Of a stretch of 64,000 nucleotides of DNA, positions 1-11,970 are shown piece by piece. The stretch lies in contig OX439036.1 of NCBI GenBank assembly GCA_949317995.1, positions 91,673,920 through 91,737,919 of the forward strand, given 5' to 3'. The notes beneath the pieces were generated by a model. It was not told the DNA's origin, made no database searches, and saw only the letters and a list, made by a program, of their open reading frames with translations. Numbering within the stretch: position 1 is the first letter of the stretch; each line of letters opens with the position of its first letter. This stretch comes from Acholoe squamosa (Eukaryota; Annelida; Polychaeta; Phyllodocida; Polynoidae). Position numbers and translations under genes: made by a program.

Positions 1-2199
1 TAGTGGCGGCATAGCCTCTCCCACCCCTAGAAACCTTTAAATGTATGCAACCGAGAGCCTTGTACCCGAATTAGCAATTTGCTACTTATACATATGGAGT
101 GCATCGTAGGGTGCAAGTCAGTATATTGCATCCCCTAGAGCGTTAATACAGCTGGGCCAGTCTGTGGTATAACGTTATCTGTGTACTAACGTATACCATG
201 TATGTAGATCGGTGCATCTAGTATGACAATAGACCAGCATGGAGAGCAGCTTGCCGATCCTACTTGTGATACCAGAACTGTGTCAGCCTCCACAATAGAT
301 CCATTTTGTAATTCAAAACAGACTATCTGCAGCTAGAACACAACCCACGCAACCACGCTGTTGTTCTACCAAAGGGCACTCTTCGTGCTGCCACACAGTT
401 AAGCTGAATGATCTTAACAACCTGACCCCCAGATTCTGTCCTTCAACATAATTAGGCTCGTGCAGAAGATCCAGGAATTCATGATCGTCTGATTATGTGT
501 GGAAAGAAAGATTTGGAGTTTGTTGAAAAGAAAAGTAAGAAATTTTATGATTTAAAGAATTTTGGCCACCTCCCAACAGGAAAATAGCTTAATCTAATGA
601 GGGAACCCAGTAGAAACGCTAGAGCTAAAAAGGGAAAGGCGGCATGTCCATGATAATATCCAACCTAGCTACTGCAGAATTTCGCCCACATTTTGGTAAC
701 ATGAAACAGCCTTTTTACCTCAGTGTACAAAAACAGGAGGAGGGAAACGCAAAGGGCAGATGATGGTCCATGGTGTGGCGCGTCACGAGAGGACCCACCA
801 TCATGTAGGCCTAAATCCCGCCGACATCATTACAGGACGGGATCGGATTATCCTTAATGGCGATCTGATGGGCCGTGATCCTGCAGTTGATCCCCATTAG
901 GGCAGACCAGCCTCACTGAATAATTCACAACAAGAGGCCAGGCTACCAGGCTACCAAGGGGAACCAGGGTATCGCCAACATGTAAATGATGCTGATGCTG
1001 CAGAAGCGAGTGGTAACTCCATTTCACTTAGACCGAAAGGGGGAGGGAGGGGATAGAGAAACAAACAGAGGCAGGCAGAGAAACAAGGAATACAGACTAG
1101 ACTGAGACAGAAACTATATAGAGGCAAAGAGTTTAGATACGGTAGTATCCTTGATAGAGGTACAGAATCACATAGATGGTGTAGCAAAAGTACATGTATT
1201 TAGAATAGATTGGATGAGGAGTAAGCATATTATGAATCATATTGAAGGGAATGATCGTCTACCTTGAACTAAGAGTGAGGCCCATCATTGTAAAGGAAGC
1301 GCCCGCATTAATAAGTGAGGGGTACCCACGGTAGGAGAGTCTGTGGTACATTTTGTACAGTCAAGGTGTAACTGGGGCGAGATGGTAGGCGGGCTGATTA
1401 GGCAGGGCCCAGATGCACCACCCCCTCCCCCACGTCTAGGTCGTGTTTTGATCACCTGTGAAGGCTGTATACTTATTGCAGGCTATGAATGTTTAATAAA
1501 CCTGATCTAATTTCAACACAACTAGGGTGACGACTTCATCAACAGGGGTAACAACAACAGCAGACTGTTCACACCCCCTGTCGTGCAAGGTAAGCAGTAA
1601 GTATTCATATGTGGGAGGCTGTGTGGGAATATGCTAGTAGCAGAGTTTGATATATGAGGAGTGACTTCACGTACAGCCACAGATGGTTGTTGAATTGACT
1701 AGGACTGAGGGAGGGGTACCATTCTTGTACTCTACATTAACTATATTATCATGAACGTTGCCTGCTGGACATCCATGGGTCGGACGGTATACTGGAAACT
1801 AAAACGAACCTTCGAGATGAATTTTGACTTTTCTCCAATATGTCATTGTTTAGAAATGGTATACATTGAAATTGAAATAATGCTGACAGGTGTTGATGTT
1901 CAACAATGTACTGGCCCTATGTTGTTATTGTCTTGCTACAGGTCATATGCCCCTTATATTGATATGCAGATACGTGTTGACTAAATGCCAATGTGATATG
2001 TCCATTAACTGTGGTGTATCTGATATGTGTTGGATCTATCCTCCCATCCCCTATTCCCCGCCCTACCTCCTTCCCTACCCAATCCCCTATATATGATATG
2101 CATTATGAAATTGAAATATATGTGATGTATACATGAAATTGTGACTATCCTATGTCATTACACAAAGTTGAAAGGTTACAGTAGTTAGTCAGTTAAAAG
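1..2199. other. Non-coding stretch without a recognised gene
   Basis: I see no gene here; the open frames are short and low-complexity. There is an AATAAA at 1495-1500 in a TTTAATAAACCTG context and a donor-like CAAGGTAAG near 1587. These two could be chance or the remains of a transcript. A pyrimidine-rich patch lies near 2040-2095. Confidence 0.5.
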
Positions 2200-2246
2200 A
2201 AGGCCTGGACGGCGGACCCGCACGACCGTAGTCCAGTGTCCCGGTT

Positions 2247-2300
2247 GTATGTTTTTAAACATACTGTACTGAAATACCCTTAATAAAATTCATTTAAAAA
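2247..2300 (+). promoter_or_regulatory. Possible 3'-end signal: hairpin plus AATAAA
   Basis: A short hairpin (GTATGTTT, two-base loop, AAACATAC; 2247-2264) is followed by TTAATAAA (AATAAA at 2282-2287) and an A-rich run. The layout resembles the 3' end of a polyadenylated transcript or of a retroposed copy of one. No coding frame upstream supports a gene, so it could be a retroposon tail or chance. Confidence 0.25.
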
Positions 2301-2579
2301 GAAACCTTATATTTTTCTTTGCTATTTTTTTATTTCTGTACAGCCTTCCCCCATTGCACCAGGCAACCGTGCAGGAGAATTGGCAGACAGGAAAAGGTAG
2401 ACCCTTCTAAGATAACACCTCTCCAGGCGGCAGACCCAGCCCTGCACTGCTTCCACACCATAATCAGTGTATTATTGGTGACATCAACATCCGACACACG
2501 GAGGAGGCAGGGGGAGACTGCCCAGACCTGTCCTCCTCCAGCTGCTACTACTCCTGACAGGATCGGTTTGTCTTTTAAA

Positions 2580-2822
2580 TTAACCCTCTAAGCACAGCAT
2601 AATTCATAGCGATTCATTTTCCTTTGCCGCCATGATGCACCAATGTAATTGAGTCTATTCACTTAAACTGCACTGGTGCATCATGTCAAGTCTTCGGGAG
2701 GTTATCGAGCTCATATAGATTGCATCACTGAATGGATGCAACCATGGCTCATAGTATTATTAGGACTTTATCAATGCATCACAACGACAAGGTCACCCCC
2801 ATGCACCCCTTTAATGGTTATA
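2580..2822. mobile_element. Cloverleaf foldback element, copy 1
   Basis: It starts TTAACCCTCTAAG and ends CCCTTTAATGGTTA. Inside are CATGATGCACCAATG and its complement-like GCACTGGTGCATCATG. This is one of the clearest copies for the proposed TTAA-CCCTTTAA terminus. Confidence 0.7.
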
Positions 2823-3664
2823 AATAGGGTAGAAATGAGTGAATAGGAACATAGTAGCTGTCGGTTTTCATATTTTCAATATGCAGTTACACCATTAATC
2901 CACAATTATCTACATTAACCTTTTAAGGGTCACCATAAGCTCAAACTCCTCGTATACCAGTAGTTCTATTTGCATTATACAGGTATATTCACACACACAT
3001 TAAACACAAGCTATGGCTAAAGCAACGCATCAGGTACCTGAGGATGCTCGAGTACTTTGGTCATTTTTTATATGGAGATAACAGTGGGCCACTTGTTTGA
3101 GTAAATTATATATCATACCTCTGTTCATGACCAGAATAGATCTGTATGGCAGAGTGTACCGGACACATTCAGTGATTCACTTCTCCCAAATCCCCCAAAT
3201 AGGTATATGTCATGAGTCAGACAATAGTATTTATAGTTGTTTACGCATGGAGAACTCTTATATTCCTGAATCACTGCAAAATTCAAGTGCTATTATCAAG
3301 AATAAAAAGTGTTTTGGTGCAGTCTACTTCAGTACATGGCATTCATAAACATCCAAATAACAAATTATGGCGCCCGATTCATGGTATGTGTACGATTTAA
3401 GGCGAATCTACCCATCAACCCTGTAAGTTGAACTAGGGTTGACCTGATGTGAATTTCTAGACCACCAAATTGGGGCCTAGGGCTCCCCCATTGGTCTAAC
3501 AAAGAAGTCTAGACCTACAACAGTGGGCCGGTGATATTTATAACTAGCATAGGTAGGACTCTGGTCCCCCATATTGGCCGTGCTGCATATGGCACATCAC
3601 GTGTTGGGGCTATTGGGGGACAATGGTCGTCTTCATCTGGGACCTGCGGGAAATTACACCGCTG
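2823..3664. other. Unassigned spacer
   Basis: Mostly AT-rich single-copy-looking DNA. No gene or repeat recognised. Confidence 0.4.
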
Positions 3665-3889
3665 TACCCTGTCATGGCCGCATTATGTCCATCTGTGGTT
3701 ATGATGGAAAACTGCCCTGATGAATCTGCTCACCAGGGCTGCATTCATGCACCATGCTGACCCTGTGAGGTTAGTACACGCTCTAGAAGGTCGTTCTGAT
3801 GCCCCAGCACTGCATTGGAACATTATAGACGGCGCCAGAATAATATGAACTTTCAGGAATCATACAACATGTATATTTTAAAGGGCTAG
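3665..3889. mobile_element. Cloverleaf foldback element, copy 2
   Basis: It has ATGGCCGCATTATG (outer arm), CTCACCAGGGCTGCATTCAT (side hairpin) and GCACCATGCTGACCCTGTGA (central arm). The right outer arm is diverged but ends TTTTAAAGGG. Confidence 0.7.
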
Positions 3890-5027
3890 AGGGGAGGGTC
3901 CCTACACGTGAGATACGCATGAGGCAGTTGATGTCACAAAAAGAAAATATGGAACATTTGACTTTCCATGGATATATGACTCAATAATAACTTGTACTGG
4001 GCGGCGTATTGATGTTTCTCTGCCTGACACAGAATGAGAATACTGGTACTAATACACTGCTATTCTGGACAACCCCGACTTGAAGACAAGAAGACCAGTT
4101 TAAACAGGACATATAGTGGAAAGATTTATGTAAAGGAATCACGCAAGACTTTGTCATTCTCTGGTAATAGTTTCTTGATGGGTAAAAAATGGCGAACGGG
4201 TTTTTATTAATTTTAACTTGCCTCCTTTCACGGTGCTCATAAAAGACTCATGTTTATTGAAGACCAGTTTATAAAATGCAGTATAATACGTGTTCCAAAT
4301 CCCTTCAGCAATCTATGTATGGGCAGGGTTGTAGAGCGTGAGAAATGACCTCTCTGTGTGCGTGTATGTGAGAATGTGTGTGCCCTTCCCATTTCCTATA
4401 CCAGTACTCGACCCACCTAGACACCTACCTGTAGAGGTATTTATGGCCCTGTGTATAGAATCTGTGCTTTGCTGCTACCCCCAGAACATAAGGAGGAGGG
4501 TGGGGACAGTCACCGTGTACAATAATACTTCACATAGAGTCTATGGAGCACAGCGAGGTCTCGACTAACGCAGGAAGTGTCAGGTAACTCTAAACACCAG
4601 AACACAAGTGTCGGGTATATTGGAGACCACCCTCTACATGGACGTACCTTTGATATTTCCCCAGTCTATTGATATAATCTTTGCATTGCTAAGGTTAGTC
4701 GTTAAAATATTAGTCATAATTATATGGGTTTTGTTCATTCATCAAAATGACATTATTTTCCGACCTATCGCGAAGTGTTACCCGTGGTGGTCCATGTCCA
4801 ACCACGGGAAACCAGTGTAGCACTTGAGTCTGGTGGTTGTTCTCACTTAGCGCGGCTCGGTATAAACAAAAGCCGGCAGGATCCAAACTGGTGTGGATCC
4901 CCACACGGCGTACAGGTGGGGGAAGGTAACATGAGACGGGGAGGCACCGGGCAGGGCCCCCACAGCTGATGTATAGTGTACAGGGCTGCCTGACCCCCCT
5001 TCTAGTACTAGTCTATGTATATAGGGC
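3890..5027. other. Unassigned spacer
   Basis: No gene recognised. A TATAAA at 4860-4865 in a locally GC-richer patch (4780-4960) is the only promoter-like feature, and nothing downstream supports it. Confidence 0.4.
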
Positions 5028-5235
5028 TAACTATCTATTGGCTGAATGATGCCTCTAGGTTAGTGGTCCGTTATGCATGACACCTGTGCTGGCGAGTCGA
5101 CTCGCCAGAGCATTGCACATAATGGCGCCCCTGTAGAGGTGTCTCGACCCAAAGGGCTGTATGAATCCAGCCCTGGTGAGTTACCTGTCGGGCAGAGTGG
5201 ATTAAAGCACTATGTTGCATTTACAGAGTTAAATG
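5028..5235. mobile_element. Cloverleaf foldback element, copy 3
   Basis: ATGATGCCTCTAGGTTAG marks the left outer arm. The first side hairpin is a perfect loopless 20 bp palindrome, CTGGCGAGTCGACTCGCCAG (5089-5108). CCAGCCCTGGTGAGTTACC marks the second side hairpin. The right end is degraded. Confidence 0.65.
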
Positions 5236-5769
5236 CTACAGGTTGTGTACAGGGGTGGGAGGGTGAGAAGGGGTACAAGGTCCACGTTTACATTAGGGTG
5301 CATTGGTACAGTTACAAGGACCATAATAACACTTGTCTATTCCACCCCCTGCCCACCTCCCTGCATACATACATACAACACAGAGTAGACCACTTATTAT
5401 GGAGTGGCTGACCTTGGTCATTAGAACGCTACATTTATGTAGAAACAGGTTCCCTTATTAACCACCTGCTCCATTCCTCCACATACCCCCTGCTATACCA
5501 AGGATGTGGAGTCTTCTGTGGGACCGTACTTATGGCGTTGTACAGACTACACCCTACCTATATAAGTATAATCCCACTGTGTCCATTCCTTCATAGGTGT
5601 ACAAAATGTAAACCTTTAGAGGGCAACTTAATGGCCCATGTTTACGTTCCTTTGTTTTGGGAAGAAAGTTGACGCCAGAATGCCTAGAGATGTTCAAATG
5701 AAAGTCCCTAAACGCAAGTGTATTTGAAATTATTATTTGAAAATCCTTCAGGTCGAGGACGTCTGCTTT
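5236..5769. other. Unassigned spacer
   Basis: No gene or recognisable repeat seen. Confidence 0.4.
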
Positions 5770-5944
5770 TTAGCACTGAATTGGTGCATTATGCTAACCC
5801 TCCAGAATTGCAACGACTCTATTGGTTTAGCATGATGCATAAATGTAGCCCTTGTTAGTAGACTCACCAGGGCTGCATTCTTGAATGATGATGACCATAA
5901 AGGAAATAGTACATGAAAGTACCATGCAGTCGTTAAAGGGTTAA
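5770..5944. mobile_element. Cloverleaf foldback element, copy 4 (left-truncated)
   Basis: It begins inside the first side hairpin (TTGGTGCATTATGC) and runs through AGCATGATGCATAAATGTAG and ACTCACCAGGGCTGCATTC to a canonical CGTTAAAGGGTTAA end. Confidence 0.7.
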
Positions 5945-6940
5945 TACCTGGCTGTTAGTGGATGCTGGGAGACCCCATACAGGGTCCCTCAGGTTTGGGG
6001 CATGTATGCACCACTTACCTGGACTTGTCTAACCGTGGTGGTAGGGGTCATTCAGGCTGAGGTAGGCAGCTTTTGGGACGGGGGGTACTCCACAGGAGGG
6101 TTGAATTAAGAAAACCTGACCCATATGATAATTGCAGGGGGTAGACTGGCCGCCTCTTGGGTACAATGGCGATCACACATCTATTGTTCGTAACCCCACA
6201 TACGCTAGTATACCGGTAGTAGGTACATGTAGCTCTCTGTTCACAAATCACAGTTTGTATGCGGTAATATACTTGTCTATAGTATTCTGCATGTCAGCTG
6301 TGACATTTTCTGCACATAGTCTACCCTTCCAATGTCAACCAAACCAATGTCAAACACACCCCGAGCATGTCGTTGTTTCCATGTCCAATGACTATGCACA
6401 TACATTCAATACTGCTGCCAATTCTCCCATCTTATCACACACACAACTTAGTATATAGTTAAGCCAACCAATGTAAACCCACATAGTAGCTGTCCCTTTG
6501 TTTTATGTCTACACCTATTAATATCGCACTGCTTATTTTCCCTGCCTGTCACATATATAAATACTACCTACCACGGTATTTTTCACCATCTGTGTGTCTT
6601 CTCCGCCCATTTCTATAGGCGCCAGGTAAGGGGAGCACTAATGGTGTCCCTGGGCTAGTGCCAGGGGGCACAAACAAGGTAGTGGGGGCCTGGGGACTAC
6701 ACCTGACTGTTGCTTACAGAAACTAAAGTATATGGACGATAAACAGGCCCCTAGAGAGTCATGGAGGCAGTTGGTTGGTGGAAATCTGTTAGTGTAGAGA
6801 TGGTATAGAGGGAATAGTGAGGACAGAGAGAAACGAAGACAGAGAAACATCATGTGAGAGAAAAGAAGACAGAGCCAGAAACAGGGAGGAGCAGTAGAGA
6901 CAAAGACAGCGACGTAGAGAAACAATGACAGAGGAAATCA
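5945..6940. other. Unassigned spacer
   Basis: No gene recognised. GCGCCAGGTAAGGGG near 6619 looks like a splice donor, and a near match occurs at about 28830 (GCCGCCAGGTAAGGGC). Neither has a supporting open frame. Confidence 0.35.
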
Positions 6941-6950
6941 GGGAGGGAGG

Positions 6951-7012
<62 letters not shown>

Positions 7013-7064
7013 GAGAGAGACAGAGGGAGGGAGAGAGACAGAGACAGACAGAGAGAAAGACAGA
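6941..7064 (+). repeat. GA microsatellite
   Basis: GGGA/GA repeats with about 46 uninterrupted bases of GA near the centre, grading into CAGA/GAGA units. It produces artefactual Ser-Leu and Arg-Glu open frames on both strands. Confidence 0.95.
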
Positions 7065-7156
7065 ATATCAATGGGAAATGGGAAGGAAACCCATCAATAT
7101 CTACAGCCAGAGACCTAGCACTAGTGGTGGAGACATGTAGGACTGTACAGGACTAT

Positions 7157-7334
7157 GAGTGAGTAATAGATGTTTAACGCCATTCCGACAGCTAAGGTCA
7201 TATTCATGGTGAGAACTACATTACACAATTTCACAGAAGAATGTGTCGTGCCCGCGCATATGTGCAAAACACACATCCTGAATGGATAGAAAAGAGGAGA
7301 TGTAGACGCTTTTAAGTGGGCTAGGGAAGCCCGC
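7157..7334 (+). mobile_element. SINE-like GAGTGAGT repeat, copy 1
   Basis: It starts GAGTGAGTAATAG, then a TTTAACGCCATTCCGACAGC block and a GCGCATATGTGCA palindrome-like segment, and ends in a small hairpin GGGCTAGGGAAGCCC. The same order occurs in three other copies. No clear RNA polymerase III A/B boxes and no poly(A) tail were seen, so SINE status is unproven. The GA microsatellite lies about 90 bp upstream. Confidence 0.7.
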
Positions 7335-7590
7335 TACAGAACTATAAAATCGATTCGAAACGTATCCTTGAATAGTACAATACATTCAGATCTTCACCCT
7401 AAAGATGTTTTGGTACAGGTTAATGAGTGCGGTGGCTAGCTCTACCTTGCAGTAGTATCAGTATTAGCCTGTGTTCATGTGGCTTCACCCCTGAGTGTAT
7501 GGGTTCACACATGTATGTTTGGGTCCACGGGTTAGTGTGTATATACACAACACCTGATACTGCCCAATAGCATTAATCCAACAAACAAAC

Positions 7591-7820
7591 AATTTAAATG
7601 CCTCGTAATGCATTAACTAAGGCCATTTGCACATGGGTCATCTATTTAGCAGGGCCACATTCATGCATCGTGTCAGGACTGTATGGTTAATACACTCCCA
7701 AAGGGTAGGCATGATGCGCCAACGCAATGCTGTTGATTAGACTCACCAGAACTGCATTAGTTCACATTAACGACCAATGAATATGGACATAGAGGTATCA
7801 TGTGCAGCTGAAAGGGTTAG
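7591..7820. mobile_element. Cloverleaf foldback element, copy 5
   Basis: Central arm reads TTAATACACTCCCAAAGGGT followed by AGGCATGATGCGCCAACGC. This is the stretch most like the 63 bp minisatellite unit at 50 kb. It ends GCTGAAAGGGTTA. Confidence 0.7.
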
Positions 7821-7983
7821 ACCCACAAACAATACTGACCATCCCTAACACATATACACAACACTAACTATATACAAACATGTGTGTACACAGCCCACCC
7901 TCCTCACCCACTGTAAGCTCCAAAACACATACCACTAGTACAATACACACAGTCATTAGGACCCAAATAATGGGCTGAATAGT

Positions 7984-8158
7984 TTGGTATGATGTAGGAA
8001 TGCAGCTCGGGTGAGTAACTCGCAAGGGTTGGCTCAGAGCTGCTACATTCAATTTGATGTACCAATGCCAATGGCGAGTTAGTCACCTGGGGCTGTATTA
8101 GAGCACCATGATAATGGCAAATGAATATGAACTTTGAGCTATGATGCTTTCAAAAGAG
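7984..8158. mobile_element. Cloverleaf foldback element, copy 6 (partial)
   Basis: It has ATGTAGGAATGCAGCTCGGG and GTGAGTAACTCGC (side hairpin), then GATGTACCAATGCC, and a degraded right outer arm ending ATGATGCTTTCAAAAG. Confidence 0.6.
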
Positions 8159-8389
8159 TCTTTCTCCACCACTCTGTTCAGCTAATCCTTAGAATTCCCT
8201 GCTTTCTACAAACACCAACAACACAACAACTATTACAATGTAATACAAAACAAATGGCACCACCCTGTATTAGTGCGGCGCTTCAACAACTTCAAAGTGA
8301 ACGACACTCAGGGGGTTATTTCAAGTTCAGCAGGTTCTCAATGTGCCCCACAGCTGTGGAAGTAGTGGCATCCGCATTATTGCTGTAGA

Positions 8390-8539
8390 ATGGGGAGGCA
8401 GGAGGAGACCGACCGGGGCCGTCTCACCGCCTTGGAGCAAAGGCTGGGGGACCTTACTAAGTTACCAGAATTGCCACTTCACAAATTGTGTTCAAAAGGG
8501 CGAGAAATATCTACATTGCGACAAAAATGCTCCGGGTGA
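8390..8539 (+). other. Exon-like short open frame, 49 codons
   Basis: An ATG-to-TGA frame of 49 codons with unusually protein-like composition. It is about one-third charged, with leucines at residues 12, 15, 19 and 22 (the 3-4-3 spacing of a coiled coil) in the segment RLTALEQRLGDLTKL. The leucine series continues at 25, 28, 30 and 33. Acceptor-like AGs (TTGCTGTAG, GGAGGCAG) lie at its start and a weak donor-like GTGAATAAG overlaps the stop. The same frame is closed by a TAG about 24 bases upstream of the ATG. I do not recognise the protein. It could be a small coding exon, a short ORF, or chance in a GC-richer patch. Confidence 0.2.
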
Positions 8540-8794
8540 ATAAGATGATTCACTCTGGAAATCACAGGGAAAATAATATGAGAATTCCTATACATTTATA
8601 TGAGTTGCAAAGCAGACAACACGGACACTATGTTAGTATATTTATGGGTGTTATCGACTACTGCTACCCTGAGATAAATTAAAGTGAAAGTGAAAGGGAC
8701 GAAACTGGGAACTGCAGAAAACAGTCACTGCAATGGGCAGAGATTTATCATGATGATTGATTGACATGTACCTCAGGGTTTTCATCCATGTTGC

Positions 8795-9110
8795 TGCTTA
8801 TGTCGGACAGACTCATGGTGGTGCTGATGGTGGTATCTATGGTGGAAGCTGCTGTAGCTGCTGTAGCTGAAGAAGTAGTAGACTGTAGCTGCAGGAGAAG
8901 TGCTCTGGTTTCAGCTGGTGGTGCTGGATGAGGTGCTGAAGGTGGTGGTGGTGCTGGTACAGTGGTGCTGGTGGTGGTCAGGGAATCAGTGTACAGCGGT
9001 GCAGCTCGTGTATTATATATTTAATATAATGACAGCAGCAGCAATGGTCAGCAACGTGTCAGTGGTGGCAGTGGTCAACAACAACAGCGACAACTTTGAT
9101 TTTTACTGAT
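8795..9110 (+). repeat. GTG/CTG/GTA trinucleotide-rich tract
   Basis: Imperfect runs of GGTGGT, GCTGCT and GTAGCTGCT units. The simple-sequence bias continues weakly to about 9370. It gives Val- and Trp-rich artefact frames. Confidence 0.7.
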
Positions 9111-11706
9111 TATAACAAGAGTAATCAGGATAATGATCAGAAGCAGAACTAGGAGAACAAAATTGTGACCTGCTGCTGGAGATGCTGCTTTAGTTATTTA
9201 TGTGCTGATACTTTTTGGTGCTGTTTAACAGAGTGACTGACTGACTGGCGTGCACGGCGGCAATGGACAGTGGACAGCAGTGGTGGGTGGGAGATTGCTT
9301 GCTCTTACGATCCCAGCACAGGTGTGTTGTAGAAGTAGTGCTCGTGGTGGTAGTGGAGTAAGCCAACTATGTTGCAGCAGGTGTGCTTGCCTCTTTTTTT
9401 AATATGAATATCTAAACAAGATATGTATCACTATGTTAAGCTGGTGGTGGTGTTTAAGCCGTGAGTAAAGTCCAAGTAGTAAATGCTTATTTAGCAGCCT
9501 GACCACATGATAATGTCGTTGGCTGGGGTGGCTGGAGTATCCCTTCTCTGGTTGTTACAGCAACTGATGTGGTAGGTGATGGCTCCTCTGAGTACTGTGG
9601 CTGGCGCGGTGGTGGCGCGGTGGTGGCTACGGCCGGCGCTGGCTGGGGAGAAGGCAGCAGCCCTGGTAGGTAGTAGTGGCTTCAGGAGGCTGACTGGAGG
9701 TAAGGGTCCAATAGGTGTGTATGCTTGGGTTTGTATGGTGGTAGTCCACTGTATAGAGGTATATAGTCCCTCTGGTCACTTTAACCTGAAGCTGGTGGTA
9801 TGAGAATGGTAGAGGTGTATAGACCAGGTAGTAGTGTCAGTGCTAGTAGAGTCTGAGACAGTGGTAGTAGTCTGTGTGGGGGCTAACTGACTGACTGAGA
9901 GAAGTGAGTAGTAGAGCGTCCACGGTACGTGCGCCTACCTCTGTGGCTGACAGACTAGTGTGGTGTTGGTGTGCCGGGTACGTGCTGAGAGCTCACTGTA
10001 CTCTGTGAGTGGCGGCCCCTGACGGACCCTGTATTGACTATGGCGGCGTGCGGCGGTTCTCTGCCCAGCACTGGGTTCTGCTGCAGACTGCAGGTGGAGG
10101 GCGGACAGGCAGGGCAGGGCGTGCAGCACGCTTTATGAGGTTCAACAGCCAGAATTCAGGCTAGCGGCGCGCTCACCTTAGGCATACTTCTATATGCAGG
10201 ACTGTCAAAGTGCATGCCACTCTTTGCCTAATGAACGGTGGGTTGATAGGTGGGGTTTTCAAACCACTGAACCAGAGTACCACAGGACCAGGTCCAGGGG
10301 CTCTACCAGCGGCAGCCCCTAATTGTACGGGGAGATTTGGGCCGGACAGGTGGGCGCGACCCAGGCTTTGTGAAGTTTGTCCCCCTTTTTTGCTGGGTCT
10401 GCAGTAAATAGGTGGAGGGGGTGAATGAGATAGCTGAGTAGGTGGGTAGGGGTAATAGAGTCTACCCTACCCTAGAGGTCTTCCACCCTTAGTATACAGC
10501 TGTCACACAACTACCTACCTGTACCTACACATAACAGCACACACCACATAGGGACTAGGGGTTGGGGACAAGTGTTCCGTTTACCTCCCTATCAGAATGT
10601 GATGAACCACTTTGCTACTAGATTCTCCTGTAATGATACCGGGGTACATATGCATACATACATATATACATTGCTCACCGACACTGCTGAAATAAGCAGT
10701 TTTTGCTGTTATCAAATACCATATGCTATCTTTGGTAATTCTCATGACTAGGTCTATTTATTGTCTAATGGTCTCTCTTTCTCTTTCTCTCTCGTTGGTC
10801 TAGGGTAATGCTACATGAATCCTTATTCCCAGTGACGACCAGCAGGTAACGCATTATAACACACCTGGACTGTGTACCTCAACTCTGACAGACGGCCCCA
10901 CACCCGGCAGGGCTTTGTTTTACCCCTCACCCACGTGTCAATAGGATGGAGTATATAAGACAAAAGGATGAAGGACCTAATCCTGTTAGTGCTGGAGGAA
11001 ATGGTCCATCAACTACTTCACTACACCAGCAGGCACTTAGGGGGATAGGGACATATGGCTTCCTGACCATGGTATTATTGGTATAGGGGGTATGATAGAG
11101 GACAATGAACCTGCTTATTCTGAACAAATATATTGTAGCATATAAGATAGATGTGTACTCTACACTTATTATCTTATGGAGAACATCCCTTTTCAACTTT
11201 TGAGTAATACAAATAAAAATAATATGTAATTGTACAAAAAGGAAAATATGAATAGCTATTATGCTGAACTACTCTGCCGAGACCCCGCCCTATACACCTG
11301 ACAAAATATATTTTAATGCAAAACAGATCACCTTTACTGTGACAAAACAACAAATAAAGATAGACACGAATGCATCCTTTATTAAATTGAAAATTACATC
11401 CCAAGCATGGGTAGGAGTTTTGTAGATGTAACCCTTTGTCCACTAAGGTGTGCCAGTAATTGGAGCGAAAAGTAATAAAGGGGAAAGGCAACTGTGGCGG
11501 GCCTGGAGCCCGTCTACACCAACTCCTTATTAAACTTTTTCCCTTCCCAACTGTCAATTCACAGTTAACCTCATATAAACAGCCAGCAGTCACCTCTCCA
11601 CAGGGGCTGATGTAGACAACTAATAGACTTGTATTTATGGCCTTGTCCTCGGAGTGTCCTGAATTCTAACCTCCCAACTAGTGTAAAGTCATAACCATCA
11701 ACCCCT
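9111..11706. other. Unassigned stretch with a GC-rich patch
   Basis: 9570-10400 is clearly GC-richer than its surroundings and contains several CpGs (for example GGCGGCGTGCGGCGG near 10040). On the minus strand CAGAGGTAGGCG near 9936 is donor-like. I see no convincing exon. The remainder holds CATA-rich low complexity near 10650 and no recognised repeat. Confidence 0.4.
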
Positions 11707-11970
11707 TACCCTTTGAAGGGCCGCATAATGTATTACTGCATGAAATAACCTTGCTCAATGGTCGTAGGCTTGGGAAGGAACACTCAAGAGATGAATTTAT
11801 GCATCAATCATGCTAACGACAATCATGAACCTTCAGGGTTGATGCAATCCAGAAGGATCCGCAAAATGCTCTGATGCATGTTGTTGAGTACATTGTCCAG
11901 CACTGCACTGATGTGTCATAATGACCAAGAAACATAAACTTTAGGTATTATGCGGCCACCAGAGGGCTGA
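11707..11970. mobile_element. Cloverleaf foldback element, copy 7
   Basis: CCCTTTGAAGGGCCGCATAA forms the left outer arm and TATTATGCGGCC the right arm, with AGCACTGCACTGATGTGTCA inside. The right terminus is altered to CCACCAGAGGGCTG. Confidence 0.7.
11956..11969 (+). promoter_or_regulatory. CTCF-core-like motif
   Basis: CCACCAGAGGGCTG matches the first 12 positions of the bilaterian CTCF core CCASYAGRKGGC. It lies on the altered right end of cloverleaf copy 7. A single motif match is weak evidence of binding. Confidence 0.3.

Noticed and set aside
1495-1600. AATAAA followed by a donor-like CAAGGTAAG as gene boundaries
   Set aside because: No coding frame or partner splice site nearby; both motifs are common by chance.
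4860-4865. TATAAA as a core promoter
   Set aside because: No initiator, exon or conserved downstream frame supports it.
5073-5411. 112-codon plus-strand frame
   Set aside because: Its first half is cloverleaf copy 3 read through; the remainder has no domain features.
6850-7140. Open frames of Ser-Leu and Arg-Glu repeats around 7 kb
   Set aside because: They are translations of the GA microsatellite; similar false frames arise at 23.1 and 54.0 kb.
9935-10129. Minus-strand frame ending at a donor-like AGAGGTAGGC
   Set aside because: It has no ATG and is closed just upstream; GC-rich chance frame is more likely than a first exon.
11174-11593. 139-codon minus-strand frame
   Set aside because: No domain, aromatic- and cysteine-rich AT-type composition, no splice or start context. 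Likely chance.
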